The position numbers and the translations under genes were made by a program. From DASSTY01 sp035760645 (lineage in GTDB: Bacteria; Gemmatimonadota; Gemmatimonadetes; Gemmatimonadales; GWC2-71-9): 64,000 nt of DNA. This document shows positions 17,194 through 25,551 of this stretch, in pieces. Numbering within the stretch: the stretch's first letter is position 1; each line of letters opens with the position of its first letter. Under the pieces are notes generated by a model, which was not told the DNA's origin, ran no database searches, and saw nothing but the letters and a program-made list of their open reading frames with translations. The stretch is from the NCBI GenBank assembly GCA_035760645.1, contig DASTSO010000021.1, positions 4,718 through 68,717 on the forward strand, given 5' to 3'.

Positions 17194-18207
17194 TCACCGC
17201 GCGCCGGCGGCCGAGGCCGTCGCGTCGGCCGCCGTGTCGCGCCGGCGTTGCTCGATCGCCCGCGAGTAGGCCGGGGCGAGCCGCGCGGCGCGCGGCGACG
17301 GATGGGTGACGAGCACCGGGACCTGGGCCGTGCGCATCACCTTGTCGGCGACGCTGCCGAAGACCGCCCGCGCCGCGCCCCCGCGTCCGCGGGTGGCGAG
17401 GGCGATCAGGTCGGCCCCGACCCGCTCCGCCATCTCCAGGATGGCGGCCGCCGGATCATCGCCCGCCACGACGGACGTTTCGGCCGTCACGCTGCGGCGC
17501 GCCAGGCGCAGGGCCAAGAGCTGCAGGTACGCCGCCGCGTACTCGCGCCGCTCGGCCTCGCCGAGCTCCTCCAGGAGCCCGCCCGACACCGCGACGGCGG
17601 GAAGGAAGAGGTGCGCCGGCTCCACGACCATGCACAGGTGCAGCCGTCCGTCGCCCGCCATCCGGGCGAGTGGCTCCGCCGCGGCGAGCGCCGTTTCGGC
17701 GAGGGTCGAGCCGTCGAGCGAGACGAGGATGCGGCGGAACGGCACCGCCGGCTCCGGTGCACCAGCGGGGCCCGCGCGGCAGAGGAGCACCGGCACGGTG
17801 AGGGTGCGCAGGAGCCGGTCGGCGACGCTGCCGAACCAGTGGCGGCTGAACCCGCCGCGCCCGTGCGTCGTCATCACGACCAGGTCGACCCCGTTCGCCC
17901 TGACGTACTGCGCGAGCTGCTCGACGGTGAACCCTTCGGGCATGGCCGGCCGGACGGTCAGATCGTAGTGCTGCGCGATGTCGTCGGCCACCCGCTGCAG
18001 ATACGCCTCCTTCTCGCGCCGGGCCTGCGCGTCGATCTCGTCGAGCGTCAGTGCGAACGGGTTCACCGGCGACCAGGACGCCAGCCACTTGTGGACGACG
18101 ACGACGTGCAGCAGGGCGCCGCTCGCGGCGGCCAGCCCGGCGGCGAGCGGGATGGCACGCTCGGCGAGCGCCGAACCGTCGAGGGGCAGCAGAATCGAGC
18201 GATACAT
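17194..18207 (-). CDS. Universal stress protein with two Usp domains
   Basis: The 337-residue protein has two Usp domains (SILLPLDGSALAERA; RILVSLDGSTLAETA). Both end in the G-x9-G-S nucleotide loop (GRGGFSRHWFGS; GRGGAARAVFGS). It is the first gene of an operon with the HAD-ATPase fusion. Site F lies just upstream, with a predicted transcript start about 23 bases before the ATG. The longer open frame that reaches 18435 crosses the promoter, so ATG 18207, behind GGGAGACC, is taken as the start. Confidence 0.9.
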   Translation of the reverse strand: MYRSILLPLDGSALAERAIPLAAGLAAASGALLHVVVVHKWLASWSPVNPFALTLDEIDAQARREKEAYLQRVADDIAQHYDLTVRPAMPEGFTVEQLAQYVRANGVDLVVMTTHGRGGFSRHWFGSVADRLLRTLTVPVLLCRAGPAGAPEPAVPFRRILVSLDGSTLAETALAAAEPLARMAGDGRLHLCMVVEPAHLFLPAVAVSGGLLEELGEAERREYAAAYLQLLALRLARRSVTAETSVVAGDDPAAAILEMAERVGADLIALATRGRGGAARAVFGSVADKVMRTAQVPVLVTHPSPRAARLAPAYSRAIEQRRRDTAADATASAAGAR

Positions 18208-18235
18208 GAAGGTCTCCCGCGAGTGGGTCGCATCC

Positions 18236-18278
18236 ACGCTGCAACGACGGGCGTGAAGAGAGGCTGAAGAAGGCGTGT
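18236..18278 (-). promoter_or_regulatory. 11-bp TCA direct-repeat promoter, site F (Usp-HAD operon)
   Basis: On the minus strand TCA starts at 18267 and 18256. CAGCGT at 18241-18236 matches the -10-like hexamers of sites A and B, at 15 bases from the proximal repeat. The outer repeat near 18278 is degenerate (ACA). Confidence 0.55.
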
Positions 18279-18323
18279 CGATCGGTTCCCGCGGCCGGTT
18301 CCCACGAGCGCGCCCCCCGCTGA

Positions 18324-18341
18324 ATGGGCGGATCCGCCCAT
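18324..18341. promoter_or_regulatory. 18-bp perfect palindrome between Usp operon and receiver gene
   Basis: ATGGGCGGATCCGCCCAT is a perfect dyad in the divergent region upstream of the lone receiver gene. It could be an operator for a dimeric repressor or the stem of an RNA hairpin. No second copy was noticed. Confidence 0.35.
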
Positions 18342-18496
18342 ACGCGACGATGCGCCAGGGCCCAGATTGGCTCCTCGCCCCCGCACACCGATGCACCCTC
18401 GATCGCTGCGTCCCTGGCCGGGAGGTTCGGCCCACCGCCGCGCGCGGCCCGGGCCGGTTGGCGGGTCGTGGGACGCTCGCGAAGGAAGGTGCAAGC

Positions 18497-18859
18497 GTGC
18501 CCGTCGTGCTCCTCGTCGACGATGACGACCACCTGCGGCACCTGGTGACGACCCTCCTGGAGTCGGAGGGCTACGAGGTGATCGCCGCAGCGGACGGGGC
18601 CGAAGGCCTGACTCGCTTCCGGGATCTCGTCGAGCGGGCGGGCATCGTCGTCACCGACCTCTCGATGCCCGGCATGAACGGCCGCGAGATGGCGACGGCG
18701 ATGCGGCGCGTGCGGCCCGATCTGCCGATGCTCTTCTTCGCCGGCTACACCCTGGAGGAGGCGCGGGCCACGGGCCTGCTCCCCGACGGCGAGCCCTATC
18801 TCGCCAAGCCGTTCCACCTCGACGAGTTGGTCGAGCGCGTGACGGCGCTGTGTCGTTGA
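18497..18859 (+). CDS. Stand-alone response-regulator receiver protein (CheY-like)
   Basis: The 120-residue protein is only a receiver domain. It has the acidic pocket LLVDDDDHL, the phosphoacceptor Asp in VVTDLSMPGMNG, and the conserved Lys in YLAKPFHLDEL. There is no DNA-binding or enzymatic output domain. The GTG start follows AAGGAAGG by seven bases. It diverges from the Usp operon across site F and an 18-bp palindrome. Such proteins relay phosphate or act by protein contact. No kinase is adjacent; the hybrid kinases at 50-56 kb are possible partners by inference only. Confidence 0.85.
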   Translation: MPVVLLVDDDDHLRHLVTTLLESEGYEVIAAADGAEGLTRFRDLVERAGIVVTDLSMPGMNGREMATAMRRVRPDLPMLFFAGYTLEEARATGLLPDGEPYLAKPFHLDELVERVTALCR

Positions 18860-18865
18860 TGCGCA

Positions 18866-18905
18866 GCAGCGAGCCCGCGGCCTCCGGAGGCCGCGGGCTC
18901 GCTGC
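18866..18905. terminator. 40-bp perfect palindrome (bidirectional terminator)
   Basis: The two 20-base halves are perfect reverse complements with no spacer, placed six bases after the receiver stop and before the convergent FrnE-like gene. Confidence 0.7.
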
Positions 18906-18929
18906 ATGGGGTGGTGGCCGGTCGTCGCG

Positions 18930-19637
18930 CTAGATCGCGCAGTACCCGTCGGCGCAGGCGTCGGCCTCGCCGGCGGGTGGTGCGGGCGCCGCCGGCGTCG
19001 CAGCCGACTCGCGCCACGCCTCGCGCAGCACCTCGAGCAGGACCTCCGGCGGCTGCGCGCCCGAGACACCCACCCGCTCGTCGATCGCGAAGAACGGCAC
19101 CCCGGTGATGCCGAACATGCGCGCCCGCGCCTCGTCGGCGCGCACCGCGGCCGCGTAGGCGTCGCTCGCGAGCATCGCGCGGACCGCCGCCGCGTCGAGG
19201 CCCGCCTCCGCCGCGATCTCGACCAGCACGTCCGACTCGCCGATCGCGCGGCCCTCGGCGAGGTAGGCGCGGAAGAGCCGGTCCACAACCGCGTCACGCC
19301 GCCCCTCTGCCGCGGCGAAATGGATCAGCCGGTGGGCGTCGAAGGTGTTCCCGACCTGCGCGCCGTCGAGATCGAACCGGAGTCCCTCCTTCGCCGCCTC
19401 GCCGGCCATGCGCGCGTTCATGGCCTGGGCCTGCGCGAGCGGGACGCCGTACTTCGCGGCGAGGAGCTCGGCCTGGGGCTGGCCGTGCCGCCGCGGGGCG
19501 GTCGGGTCGAGCTCGAAGCTGCGCCAGATCACCTCGACCGCGTCGCGCGGCTCGAACTGCTCGAGTGCCCGCTCGAAGCGCCGCTTGCCGATCGCGCACC
19601 AGGGGCAGGCGATGTCGGACCAGATCTCGATCTTCAT
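18930..19637 (-). CDS. DsbA-family oxidoreductase, FrnE-like
   Basis: The 235-residue protein starts with IEIWSDIACPWCAIGKRRF, a thioredoxin-fold CxxC (CPWC) of the FrnE/2-hydroxychromene-carboxylate isomerase branch. GITGVPFFAIDE supplies the cis-proline loop. There is no signal peptide, so it acts in the cytoplasm, where FrnE proteins are linked to oxidative-stress tolerance. An additional pair of cysteines lies at the very C-terminus (DACADGYCAI). GGAG lies before ATG 19637; an earlier in-frame ATG lacks one. It stands alone, convergent with the receiver gene. Confidence 0.85.
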   Translation of the reverse strand: MKIEIWSDIACPWCAIGKRRFERALEQFEPRDAVEVIWRSFELDPTAPRRHGQPQAELLAAKYGVPLAQAQAMNARMAGEAAKEGLRFDLDGAQVGNTFDAHRLIHFAAAEGRRDAVVDRLFRAYLAEGRAIGESDVLVEIAAEAGLDAAAVRAMLASDAYAAAVRADEARARMFGITGVPFFAIDERVGVSGAQPPEVLLEVLREAWRESAATPAAPAPPAGEADACADGYCAI

Positions 19638-19718
19638 CCATTCACTCCGTCGTCGGGTTGAGCCACCATCCACTCGAATCCTAACGACGGAGCCCGCAGT
19701 GGCGGTTCCTGACGCCTG

Positions 19719-21161
19719 CTAGAAGGCGACCCAGGCCAGCAGGTAGAGGGTGTTGTTGCCCGTCGCGCGGCGGCCGAAGCCGTCGTAGCCGTCCTTTCCG
19801 CCGTTGAACCGATCGTAGAGTGTGTACTGGGCGGCGAGCCGGGCGTTCTGCCACGGGTTGAAATCGAGCTCGCCGATGAAGCCGTTGGTCTTCGGGTCCC
19901 CCGACGCGCTGCCGGTCACCGGGGCCGGCGCGTAGCGGAGCGTGTCGGTCGTGCCGGTCGTCTGGAAATAGCCGAGCGTGACGCCGAGTCGCTGGAACGG
20001 ATAGTACGACGTGTTCACGCGCAGCGTCCGGAGCACGTTGTCCGGATTGGCCGAGCCGCCGTCGGCGAAGGTGGCGTCGAGCGTCTGCTTCTCGTGGATC
20101 CAGGTACCCCGGAGGACCAGGCTGCCGCTCCCGACGCCGGTTTCCGCCTGGGCGTCCAGGCCGATGTCGGTGAAGTGATCCGTGGGAATCCCGGCGCCGA
20201 CCGCACCGGGGAACAGGTTGGCGCGCAGGCCGTAGGTGCCCACCATGAGCGACTGGCGCTCCCAGTCGTGCTGCAGGGCGAACCGCCAGTAGGGCGCGAC
20301 CCCGTGGAGCGCGAACGAGTCGGCGGCGGCCCGCCCCTGCTGCGCCGACCGATAGACGCTGAACTCGGCGTACACCGTCCCGGCGACGAACGTGTAGGCG
20401 CCGAGCCCGAGCACCTGCTGGGCCAGGGCGCCGTCGACGACGGTGCCGGCCGCCCCGCTGGGGGCGACGTCCGAGGCGGCGAACGGGAAGCCCCAGGCCG
20501 GCACCGTGTTCCACGGGTCCTGGACGGTCGGGTTGTTGTTGAGGTCGAACCCGTAGACCAGGTCGGTCGAGTGCCCGAGCGTCGTCGGCGACGCGTACCG
20601 CAGGTCGATGTTGTCGATTCCGATGCCGCCGTCCGCCCCGCTGTAGGTGAGCTGCGAAAAGAGCCCGAGGCGGGAGGAGAGCGCGCCGGCGAGGAAGACG
20701 CTGAGCTGCTGCGGGAGCTCGGCGTTGTCGTTCTGGACGCCGGGGCGGGCATCGGTCGTGTGGCTCAGCGACGCCTGGAGCATCGCCGCCAGCGGGATCG
20801 CGGGGAGGAGCTCGAGCGTCTTGCCCTTGCTCCGGTCCTTCTCGGTGATGAACTGCTGCCGGGTGAGGGTGTAGCCGTTGAGCTTGAACTGGCGGCCGAG
20901 CGGGGTGAGCGTCAGGAACTGGTAGTGACACGCGCTGCAGGCGAGACCGGTCTGGCGGGCGAAGCTCGGGAGGTGGGCGGCGAGCGCGCGGGTCGTGCGG
21001 TCGCGAACGTAGGCGCGGACGGCCGCGTCGCGCCAATCGGCCGTCGGTGGCTCGCGCGAGGCGCCCGGCAGGCTCCGCGCGGATGGGAGGGCGGCCCGCA
21101 GCGGCACGGGCGGAACGAGGAGCGTCACCGCGAACAGACACATCCAGCGAAGCGGGCGCAT
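19719..21161 (-). CDS. Cyc2-like fused outer-membrane c-type cytochrome-porin
   Basis: The 480-residue exported protein has a single heme-c motif CSACH at residues 75-79 in the context PSFARQTGLACSACHYQF, then TPLGRQFKLNGY. This is the N-terminal signature of the Cyc2 family. The rest is a run of alternating beta segments rich in aromatic and Gly residues, ending in Phe (AWVAF), as expected for an outer-membrane barrel. Cyc2 proteins in neutrophilic and acidophilic Fe(II) oxidisers carry electrons from extracellular iron across the outer membrane. Here it is the last gene of an operon with a periplasmic cytochrome c. Cyc2-like proteins also occur in organisms not shown to oxidise iron, so the function is probable rather than proven. 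Confidence 0.72.
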   Translation of the reverse strand: MRPLRWMCLFAVTLLVPPVPLRAALPSARSLPGASREPPTADWRDAAVRAYVRDRTTRALAAHLPSFARQTGLACSACHYQFLTLTPLGRQFKLNGYTLTRQQFITEKDRSKGKTLELLPAIPLAAMLQASLSHTTDARPGVQNDNAELPQQLSVFLAGALSSRLGLFSQLTYSGADGGIGIDNIDLRYASPTTLGHSTDLVYGFDLNNNPTVQDPWNTVPAWGFPFAASDVAPSGAAGTVVDGALAQQVLGLGAYTFVAGTVYAEFSVYRSAQQGRAAADSFALHGVAPYWRFALQHDWERQSLMVGTYGLRANLFPGAVGAGIPTDHFTDIGLDAQAETGVGSGSLVLRGTWIHEKQTLDATFADGGSANPDNVLRTLRVNTSYYPFQRLGVTLGYFQTTGTTDTLRYAPAPVTGSASGDPKTNGFIGELDFNPWQNARLAAQYTLYDRFNGGKDGYDGFGRRATGNNTLYLLAWVAF

Positions 21162-21170
21162 GGGTCCCTC

Positions 21171-21569
21171 CTATGGCACGGCCTTGCCCTGGCTCACCGC
21201 CCAGACATAGGTGGCGACCTGCACGGCCTGGGTGTCGTTGATGTCGCCGGGATACGCGATCATGAGCGTGCCGCTCCGGCCGTGCTGGACACGATCGAGG
21301 ATCGCCGGATAGGTGCCGTCGATGTGACGCCACTGGGGCCCCCGGAGCGACGGCGCGACGGGGCCGCCCTGCAGCGCGTCGCCGTGGCACGCGTGGCAGG
21401 TGCCGACCCCGTGGAAGATCGCGCGGCCCGAGTCCACGACCGCCGGGTCGAGCGCCGGCGGGGCGCCGGCCGGCGCCTGCGCCGCGGCGTGGGGCGGGGC
21501 GCTCGCCGCCGCGGCGAGGAGCAGGGCCAGTCCCCCTGCCGCTCTCCGGAGCCACCGGGGCAGCGTCAT
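21171..21569 (-). CDS. Monoheme cytochrome c
   Basis: The 132-residue protein has a signal peptide ending near AAAQAP and a class I cytochrome c fold. GVGTCHACHG supplies the heme-c site (CHACH), and SGTLMIAYPG provides the likely axial Met. It would be a soluble periplasmic electron carrier. Its ATG overlaps the stop of the upstream membrane gene (ATGA) and its stop is nine bases before the Cyc2-like gene, so it probably accepts or delivers electrons for that protein. Confidence 0.87.
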   Translation of the reverse strand: MTLPRWLRRAAGGLALLLAAAASAPPHAAAQAPAGAPPALDPAVVDSGRAIFHGVGTCHACHGDALQGGPVAPSLRGPQWRHIDGTYPAILDRVQHGRSGTLMIAYPGDINDTQAVQVATYVWAVSQGKAVP

Positions 21570-22057
21570 GCGAGCCGCTCCCGGTGGGATCCGCGCCCGC
21601 GTGCGCGGGCGCCGGCGTCGGCGACGCCGGCGGAGCGGGGTGTCCCGTAGACGGCGCCCACCACCAGCCCGTACACCAGGTGTCCCAGGAGGCTGCCGAG
21701 GAGCAGCCCGCGGTCGCCGCGGGAGAACACCCCGGCGCCGACCGCGGGCATGAAGAGGAGTTGAGCCGCGAAGTAGACCAGCACTCCGTAGACGAGTCCC
21801 CTAAGGACCGGAGGTCCGGGCAGGCGGGGGGCGAACGCCGCGCCGTAGAGCACGGCCAGCGCGATGCCGACGAGCCCGTGGGCGATCCAGCCGCCGGCCG
21901 GCCCGACCCGTAGCATGACGACCGACACCGCGAGGGCGGAGCTGAGCAGGTCGCCGATCGCGATCTTGGGGAGGCCCACTCGGGGGGCCAGCAGCAGGAG
22001 CACGGTCATGGCGGCGGTCCCCGCGATCCCCGCCACGATGGCACGCTTGAGATTCAC
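21566..22057 (-). CDS. Small polytopic membrane protein in the Cyc2-like operon
   Basis: The 163-residue product has about four hydrophobic helices (AIVAGIAGTAAMTVLLLL; AHGLVGIALAVLYGAAF; LVYGVLVYFAAQLLFM; GHLVYGLVVGAVYG) and a basic C-terminal tail. Similar proteins are annotated as DUF6789-type or unnamed membrane proteins; I do not recognise a function. The GTG start 22057 sits seven bases after GGAGG. It is the first gene of the operon and is coupled to the cytochrome c gene by overlap. Confidence 0.68.
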   Translation of the reverse strand: MNLKRAIVAGIAGTAAMTVLLLLAPRVGLPKIAIGDLLSSALAVSVVMLRVGPAGGWIAHGLVGIALAVLYGAAFAPRLPGPPVLRGLVYGVLVYFAAQLLFMPAVGAGVFSRGDRGLLLGSLLGHLVYGLVVGAVYGTPRSAGVADAGARARGRGSHRERLA

Positions 22058-22348
22058 CGACACGCCTCCGGTTCGCCGGACCCCGACCGAGACGTCCCCA
22101 TCCGGAACCCCGAAGCCACCCCAGCCGCCGCCGTCTCGGATCCTTCCCGGATACTTCAATGAACGGCCCGGCGACCCTTTCCGGTGCGAGGGCCGGAGAG
22201 CACGGCTCCGGTGCCGGCGCGCGGCACGCGAGCTTGCCGGTCGTGGCCGGCCCGCGTCGGCCCGGCTTGCCGCTCCGGCAGCCGGAGGCAATGTTCGAGA
22301 GCCGCCCGGAGCGCGTTCCGCGCGGCCCCTCCTGCCTGGGGGCGGCCC

Positions 22349-23827
22349 ATGCCGACTCCATCGTCCCGGATGCACGGGGAACCCCGATTCGTCGGGAACG
22401 ACCGCGTCCTCTTCGGCATCATCTTCGGCGTGCTGGCGTTCTGGCTGTTCGCCCAGACGACGCTGAACATTGCGCCGGTGATGGCGCACGATCTGGGCAT
22501 CGGGGCCAGCGTGATGAACATCGCCGTGTCGATCACGGCGCTGTTCTCCGGCATCTTCATCGTCGTCCTCGGCAGCCTGGCCGACCGCTTCGGCCGCGTG
22601 AAGGTGGTGCAGATCGGCTTCGTCCTCAGCATCGTCGGCTCGCTGCTGGTCGGGGCGGCGCCGCCCGGCCGTCTCGCCTCGGTCTTCCTGATGCTCGGCC
22701 GCATCCTCCAGGGCCTGTCCGGCGCGTGCATCATGGCGGCCAGCCTCGCCCTCCTGAAGGCCTACTGGAGCGGGGCCGCGCGCCAGCGGGCGATCTCGCT
22801 CTGGTCGATGGGCTCCTGGGGCGGGTCCGGCTTCGCCGCCCTGTTCGGCGGCCTGATGGCCCAGAACGTCGGCTGGCGCTGGATCTTCTTCGCCGCCGCG
22901 GCGCTCTCCCTGCTCGGCATGCTCATGGTGGCGGGCACGCCCGAGAGCCGGGCCGCGACGGTGGGGGAGTACCGGTTCGACACGGCGGGCGTCCTGACCT
23001 TCATGGGCATGATGGTCGCGCTCCAGGTATTCGCCACCCAGGGCGGGAACCTGGGGTGGACCAGCCTGCCGGCGCTGGGCCTCCTGGCGGCCAGCCTCGT
23101 CTTCGCGATCCTGTTCTTCCGGGTCGAATCCCGCAACCCGAACGCCTTCGTCGACTTCAAGCTGTTCCGCAACCCGATCTACACGGGCGCCACGCTCTCG
23201 AACTTCCTGCTCAACGCCACCGCCGGCATCCTGATCGTGGCGATGATGCTGGTGCAGGTCGGCGGTGGGATGACGGCCCAGCAGGCGGGCTTCCTGACGA
23301 TCGGCTACGGCATCGCCATCGTGGCCTTCATCCGCGTCGGCGAGCGGCTGCTGCGGCGCTTCGGGCCCCGCCCGCCGATGATCTGGGGATCCCTGATCGT
23401 CGGCGCCGCCATCGTGTGCCTGCTGCCCACCAACCTGATGCTCGCCACCTACAAGGTCCTCGTCGTCGTGGGCTTCACGCTGTTCGGGCTCGGGCTCGCG
23501 TTCTACGCGACCCCGTCGACGGACGCGGCGCTGGCCGCCCTGCCCGACGACCAGGCGGGCAGCGGCGCCGGCATCTACAAGATGGCCTCGTCGCTGGGCG
23601 CGTCCTTCGGCGTCGCCATCTCGGCCACGGTCTTCACGGCGCTGAGCGGCAGCAACCGCTCGGTCGCGTGGATCGAGGGCGTGATCAGTTACCTCGGCCG
23701 GCAGAGCAATCTCGCCGTCCGCGAGGCGGCGTTCTTCGCGCTGGCCGTCAATCTGCTGATGGTGCTGGCGGCGATCGTGTCGATCATGGTGACGATCCCG
23801 TCGCGGGAGCGCACCGACTCGACCTGA
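22349..23827 (+). CDS. MFS transporter, DHA2 (14-helix) family
   Basis: The 492-residue protein has the MFS loop motif GSLADRFGRVKVVQIG and the family motif C region (SMGSWGGSGFAALFGG). The helix count is consistent with 14, as in the QacA/EmrB/SmvA drug exporters that use the proton gradient. Two start codons are possible; ATG 22349 follows a GGGGGCGG run, and ATG 22370 lacks any site. It diverges from the Cyc2-like operon. The substrate is not evident, and no regulator is adjacent. Confidence 0.83.
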   Translation: MPTPSSRMHGEPRFVGNDRVLFGIIFGVLAFWLFAQTTLNIAPVMAHDLGIGASVMNIAVSITALFSGIFIVVLGSLADRFGRVKVVQIGFVLSIVGSLLVGAAPPGRLASVFLMLGRILQGLSGACIMAASLALLKAYWSGAARQRAISLWSMGSWGGSGFAALFGGLMAQNVGWRWIFFAAAALSLLGMLMVAGTPESRAATVGEYRFDTAGVLTFMGMMVALQVFATQGGNLGWTSLPALGLLAASLVFAILFFRVESRNPNAFVDFKLFRNPIYTGATLSNFLLNATAGILIVAMMLVQVGGGMTAQQAGFLTIGYGIAIVAFIRVGERLLRRFGPRPPMIWGSLIVGAAIVCLLPTNLMLATYKVLVVVGFTLFGLGLAFYATPSTDAALAALPDDQAGSGAGIYKMASSLGASFGVAISATVFTALSGSNRSVAWIEGVISYLGRQSNLAVREAAFFALAVNLLMVLAAIVSIMVTIPSRERTDST

Positions 23828-23906
23828 TCCCCGGGCGCTCCGCCCCGCGTGCGGTCGGGCTCCCCGCGATGGGCCACGCCGCCAACGACTCGACTCTGGA
23901 GGCCCG

Positions 23907-24326
23907 ATGGCACACCCGCTCGAAGCGGCGATTCGACTCCCCCTCGCCTTCGACGCCGCGATCGCCCGCGTGCGCGACGCCCTCCAGGCCGAGGGGTTCG
24001 GCGTCCTGACCGAGATCGACATGCAGGCCACCTTTCGCGAGAAGCTGGGGAAGGAGTTCCGCCCCTACGTCATCCTCGGCGCCTGCAATCCGCCGCTCGC
24101 CTACGCGGCCCTGAGCGCGGACCCGAGCGTCGGCCTGCTCCTGCCGTGCAACGTCGCGGTCGAGGCGGCCGACGGCGACGCGAGCCTCGTGCGCCTGACC
24201 GATCCGCACCTGCTCCTCGGGGCCGGCGCGCTCGCCGGGAATCCGACCGTGCGCCAGGTCGCCGAGGACGCGCGCGAGCGGCTCGTGCGCGTCGCCGCGG
24301 CGCTGTCGGCCGAGGGAGCCGGGTAG
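23907..24326 (+). CDS. DUF302 domain protein
   Basis: The 139-residue protein matches the DUF302 pattern: FDAAIARVRDALQAEGFGVLTEIDMQ, then FREKLGKEFRPYVILGACNP, then LLLPCNVAV. The fold is small and soluble with no signal peptide. The biochemical role of the family is unclear; members often sit beside thiol-disulfide or respiratory genes, as here. GGAGG precedes the ATG. Confidence 0.85.
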   Translation: MAHPLEAAIRLPLAFDAAIARVRDALQAEGFGVLTEIDMQATFREKLGKEFRPYVILGACNPPLAYAALSADPSVGLLLPCNVAVEAADGDASLVRLTDPHLLLGAGALAGNPTVRQVAEDARERLVRVAAALSAEGAG

Positions 24327-24366
24327 CTCCGCCCGACGAGGGGATGCCCGCTTCCGATCGCGCCGG

Positions 24367-24396
24367 TTGTGACGACCCGCACCGGGCCGGTACATT
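24367..24396 (+). promoter_or_regulatory. Sigma-70-type promoter just ahead of a start codon
   Basis: TTGTGA, an 18-base spacer and TACATT end nine bases before ATG 24405, so the transcript would be leaderless or nearly so. Confidence 0.5.
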
Positions 24397-24404
24397 TCGC
24401 GCCG

Positions 24405-24845
24405 ATGGCTGCCCGATCGCACTCCCTTCGCCGACGCGCTCGCGCGATCGCCCTCCGCTGGGAGGGCGTCGGGCGCTTCGTGCTGCTGCTCGTGGCCCTG
24501 CTGTACGGCCAGGCGCCCGCGATCCGCGCCGCGACGGGCGCCTGTGCCGCCGGCACGCTGGCCGTGGCGCCGACGATGCCCGCCGCGAGCGGCCTCGACG
24601 GTGGGGCGGGGAGCTCGATCGCGGGATCCACCCTGACCGCCGCCTCGCCCGAGCGCGGGTCGGATGCGGGTGACGCCCCGCCCGCCACGGCCGCGACGGG
24701 CTGCGCTTCCACCCTCGCGCTCGTGCCGCCGGTCTCGCGGCTGACCGCCACCGTGCTCCCCCTCCGGGCGGCGGCGCCGCCCCGCGAGACGGGGCGTCCC
24801 TCCAGTCACCACCCCGCGCCTCCGTTCCAGCCTCCACGCGCCTGA
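24405..24845 (+). CDS. Small secreted Ala/Pro-rich protein, unrecognised
   Basis: The 146-residue open frame begins with a basic stretch and a hydrophobic signal-like segment (FVLLLVALLYGQAPA). It then becomes Ala, Thr, Ser and Pro-rich with two cysteines. No domain is recognised. The promoter right before the ATG and the signal peptide support a real gene. The composition could also arise in a chance GC-rich frame, so confidence is moderate. A 118-base spacer with short GC-rich hairpins separates it from tlpA. Confidence 0.45.
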   Translation: MAARSHSLRRRARAIALRWEGVGRFVLLLVALLYGQAPAIRAATGACAAGTLAVAPTMPAASGLDGGAGSSIAGSTLTAASPERGSDAGDAPPATAATGCASTLALVPPVSRLTATVLPLRAAAPPRETGRPSSHHPAPPFQPPRA

Positions 24846-24963
24846 GCTGAAGGCCCGCCCTGCGGGCTCCGCGGCGCTCCGCGTGCCGCCTCGCCGTGTC
24901 GAGCCGATCACGGGCGCTCACGCCCGCGGCGGCAGCACTCGATCCTTCAGCCTCGCGTGACTC

Positions 24964-25551
24964 ATGAATCTTCGGCGCGTTCTCCCACGGCCCAGCCTCG
25001 GGAGCGTGGCGTGGCTGCTCCTGGCCGCCTTCGTCGGCTGGCGCATGTGGCCGCAGCTCGCGGCCGCCATCGGCGTCGGCCCGGCCGGCGCGGCGGCACC
25101 CGACGTCCGGCTCGTCACCCTCGCGGGTGATTCCCTCTCGCTGGCCGACCTGCGCGGGCAGGTGGTGCTCGTCAACTTCTGGGCGACCTGGTGCCCGCCC
25201 TGCCGGGTCGAGATGCCCGGCTTCCAGCGCGTCTACGAGGCCCGGCGCGAGCGCGGCTTCACCATCCTCGGGCTCTCGGTCGACGCCGCCGGCCGGGCGC
25301 CGGTCGCGCGCTTCCTCGCCGAGCACGGCATCACCTATCCCGTTGCGATGGCCAACACGTCGGCCATCCAGGGCTTCGGGCGCGCGACCCTGCTGCCCAC
25401 CTCCTACCTGATCGATCGCCGGGGCCGCATCCGGCACGAGGTGCGCGGCTACTTCACGGAGGTCGCGCTGGCGCAGGCCGTCGAGCGCCTGCTCGCGGAG
25501 CCGGCCGCCGGAGGCGCGCCCGCGCCTGTCGCCGCGGGGGACACGCCATGA
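24964..25551 (+). CDS. tlpA: TlpA/ResA-type membrane-anchored thioredoxin
   Basis: The 195-residue protein has an N-terminal membrane anchor (SVAWLLLAAFVGW) and a periplasmic thioredoxin domain. The domain carries LVNFWATWCPPCRVEMPGF (CPPC active site), GLSVDAAGR and a cis-proline loop at LLPTSYLID. Such proteins reduce disulfides outside the cell membrane, for example in apocytochrome c before heme attachment. Its stop overlaps the ccdA start (ATGA), so both are translated together. The cassette could serve the c-type cytochromes encoded upstream. Confidence 0.9.
   Translation: MNLRRVLPRPSLGSVAWLLLAAFVGWRMWPQLAAAIGVGPAGAAAPDVRLVTLAGDSLSLADLRGQVVLVNFWATWCPPCRVEMPGFQRVYEARRERGFTILGLSVDAAGRAPVARFLAEHGITYPVAMANTSAIQGFGRATLLPTSYLIDRRGRIRHEVRGYFTEVALAQAVERLLAEPAAGGAPAPVAAGDTP

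Noticed and set aside
21566..24031. An 821-codon minus-strand frame that would fuse the small membrane protein to a long N-terminal extension
   Set aside because: The extension is the shadow of the MFS gene; a GTG with a good ribosome site at 22057 gives a normal-sized membrane protein.
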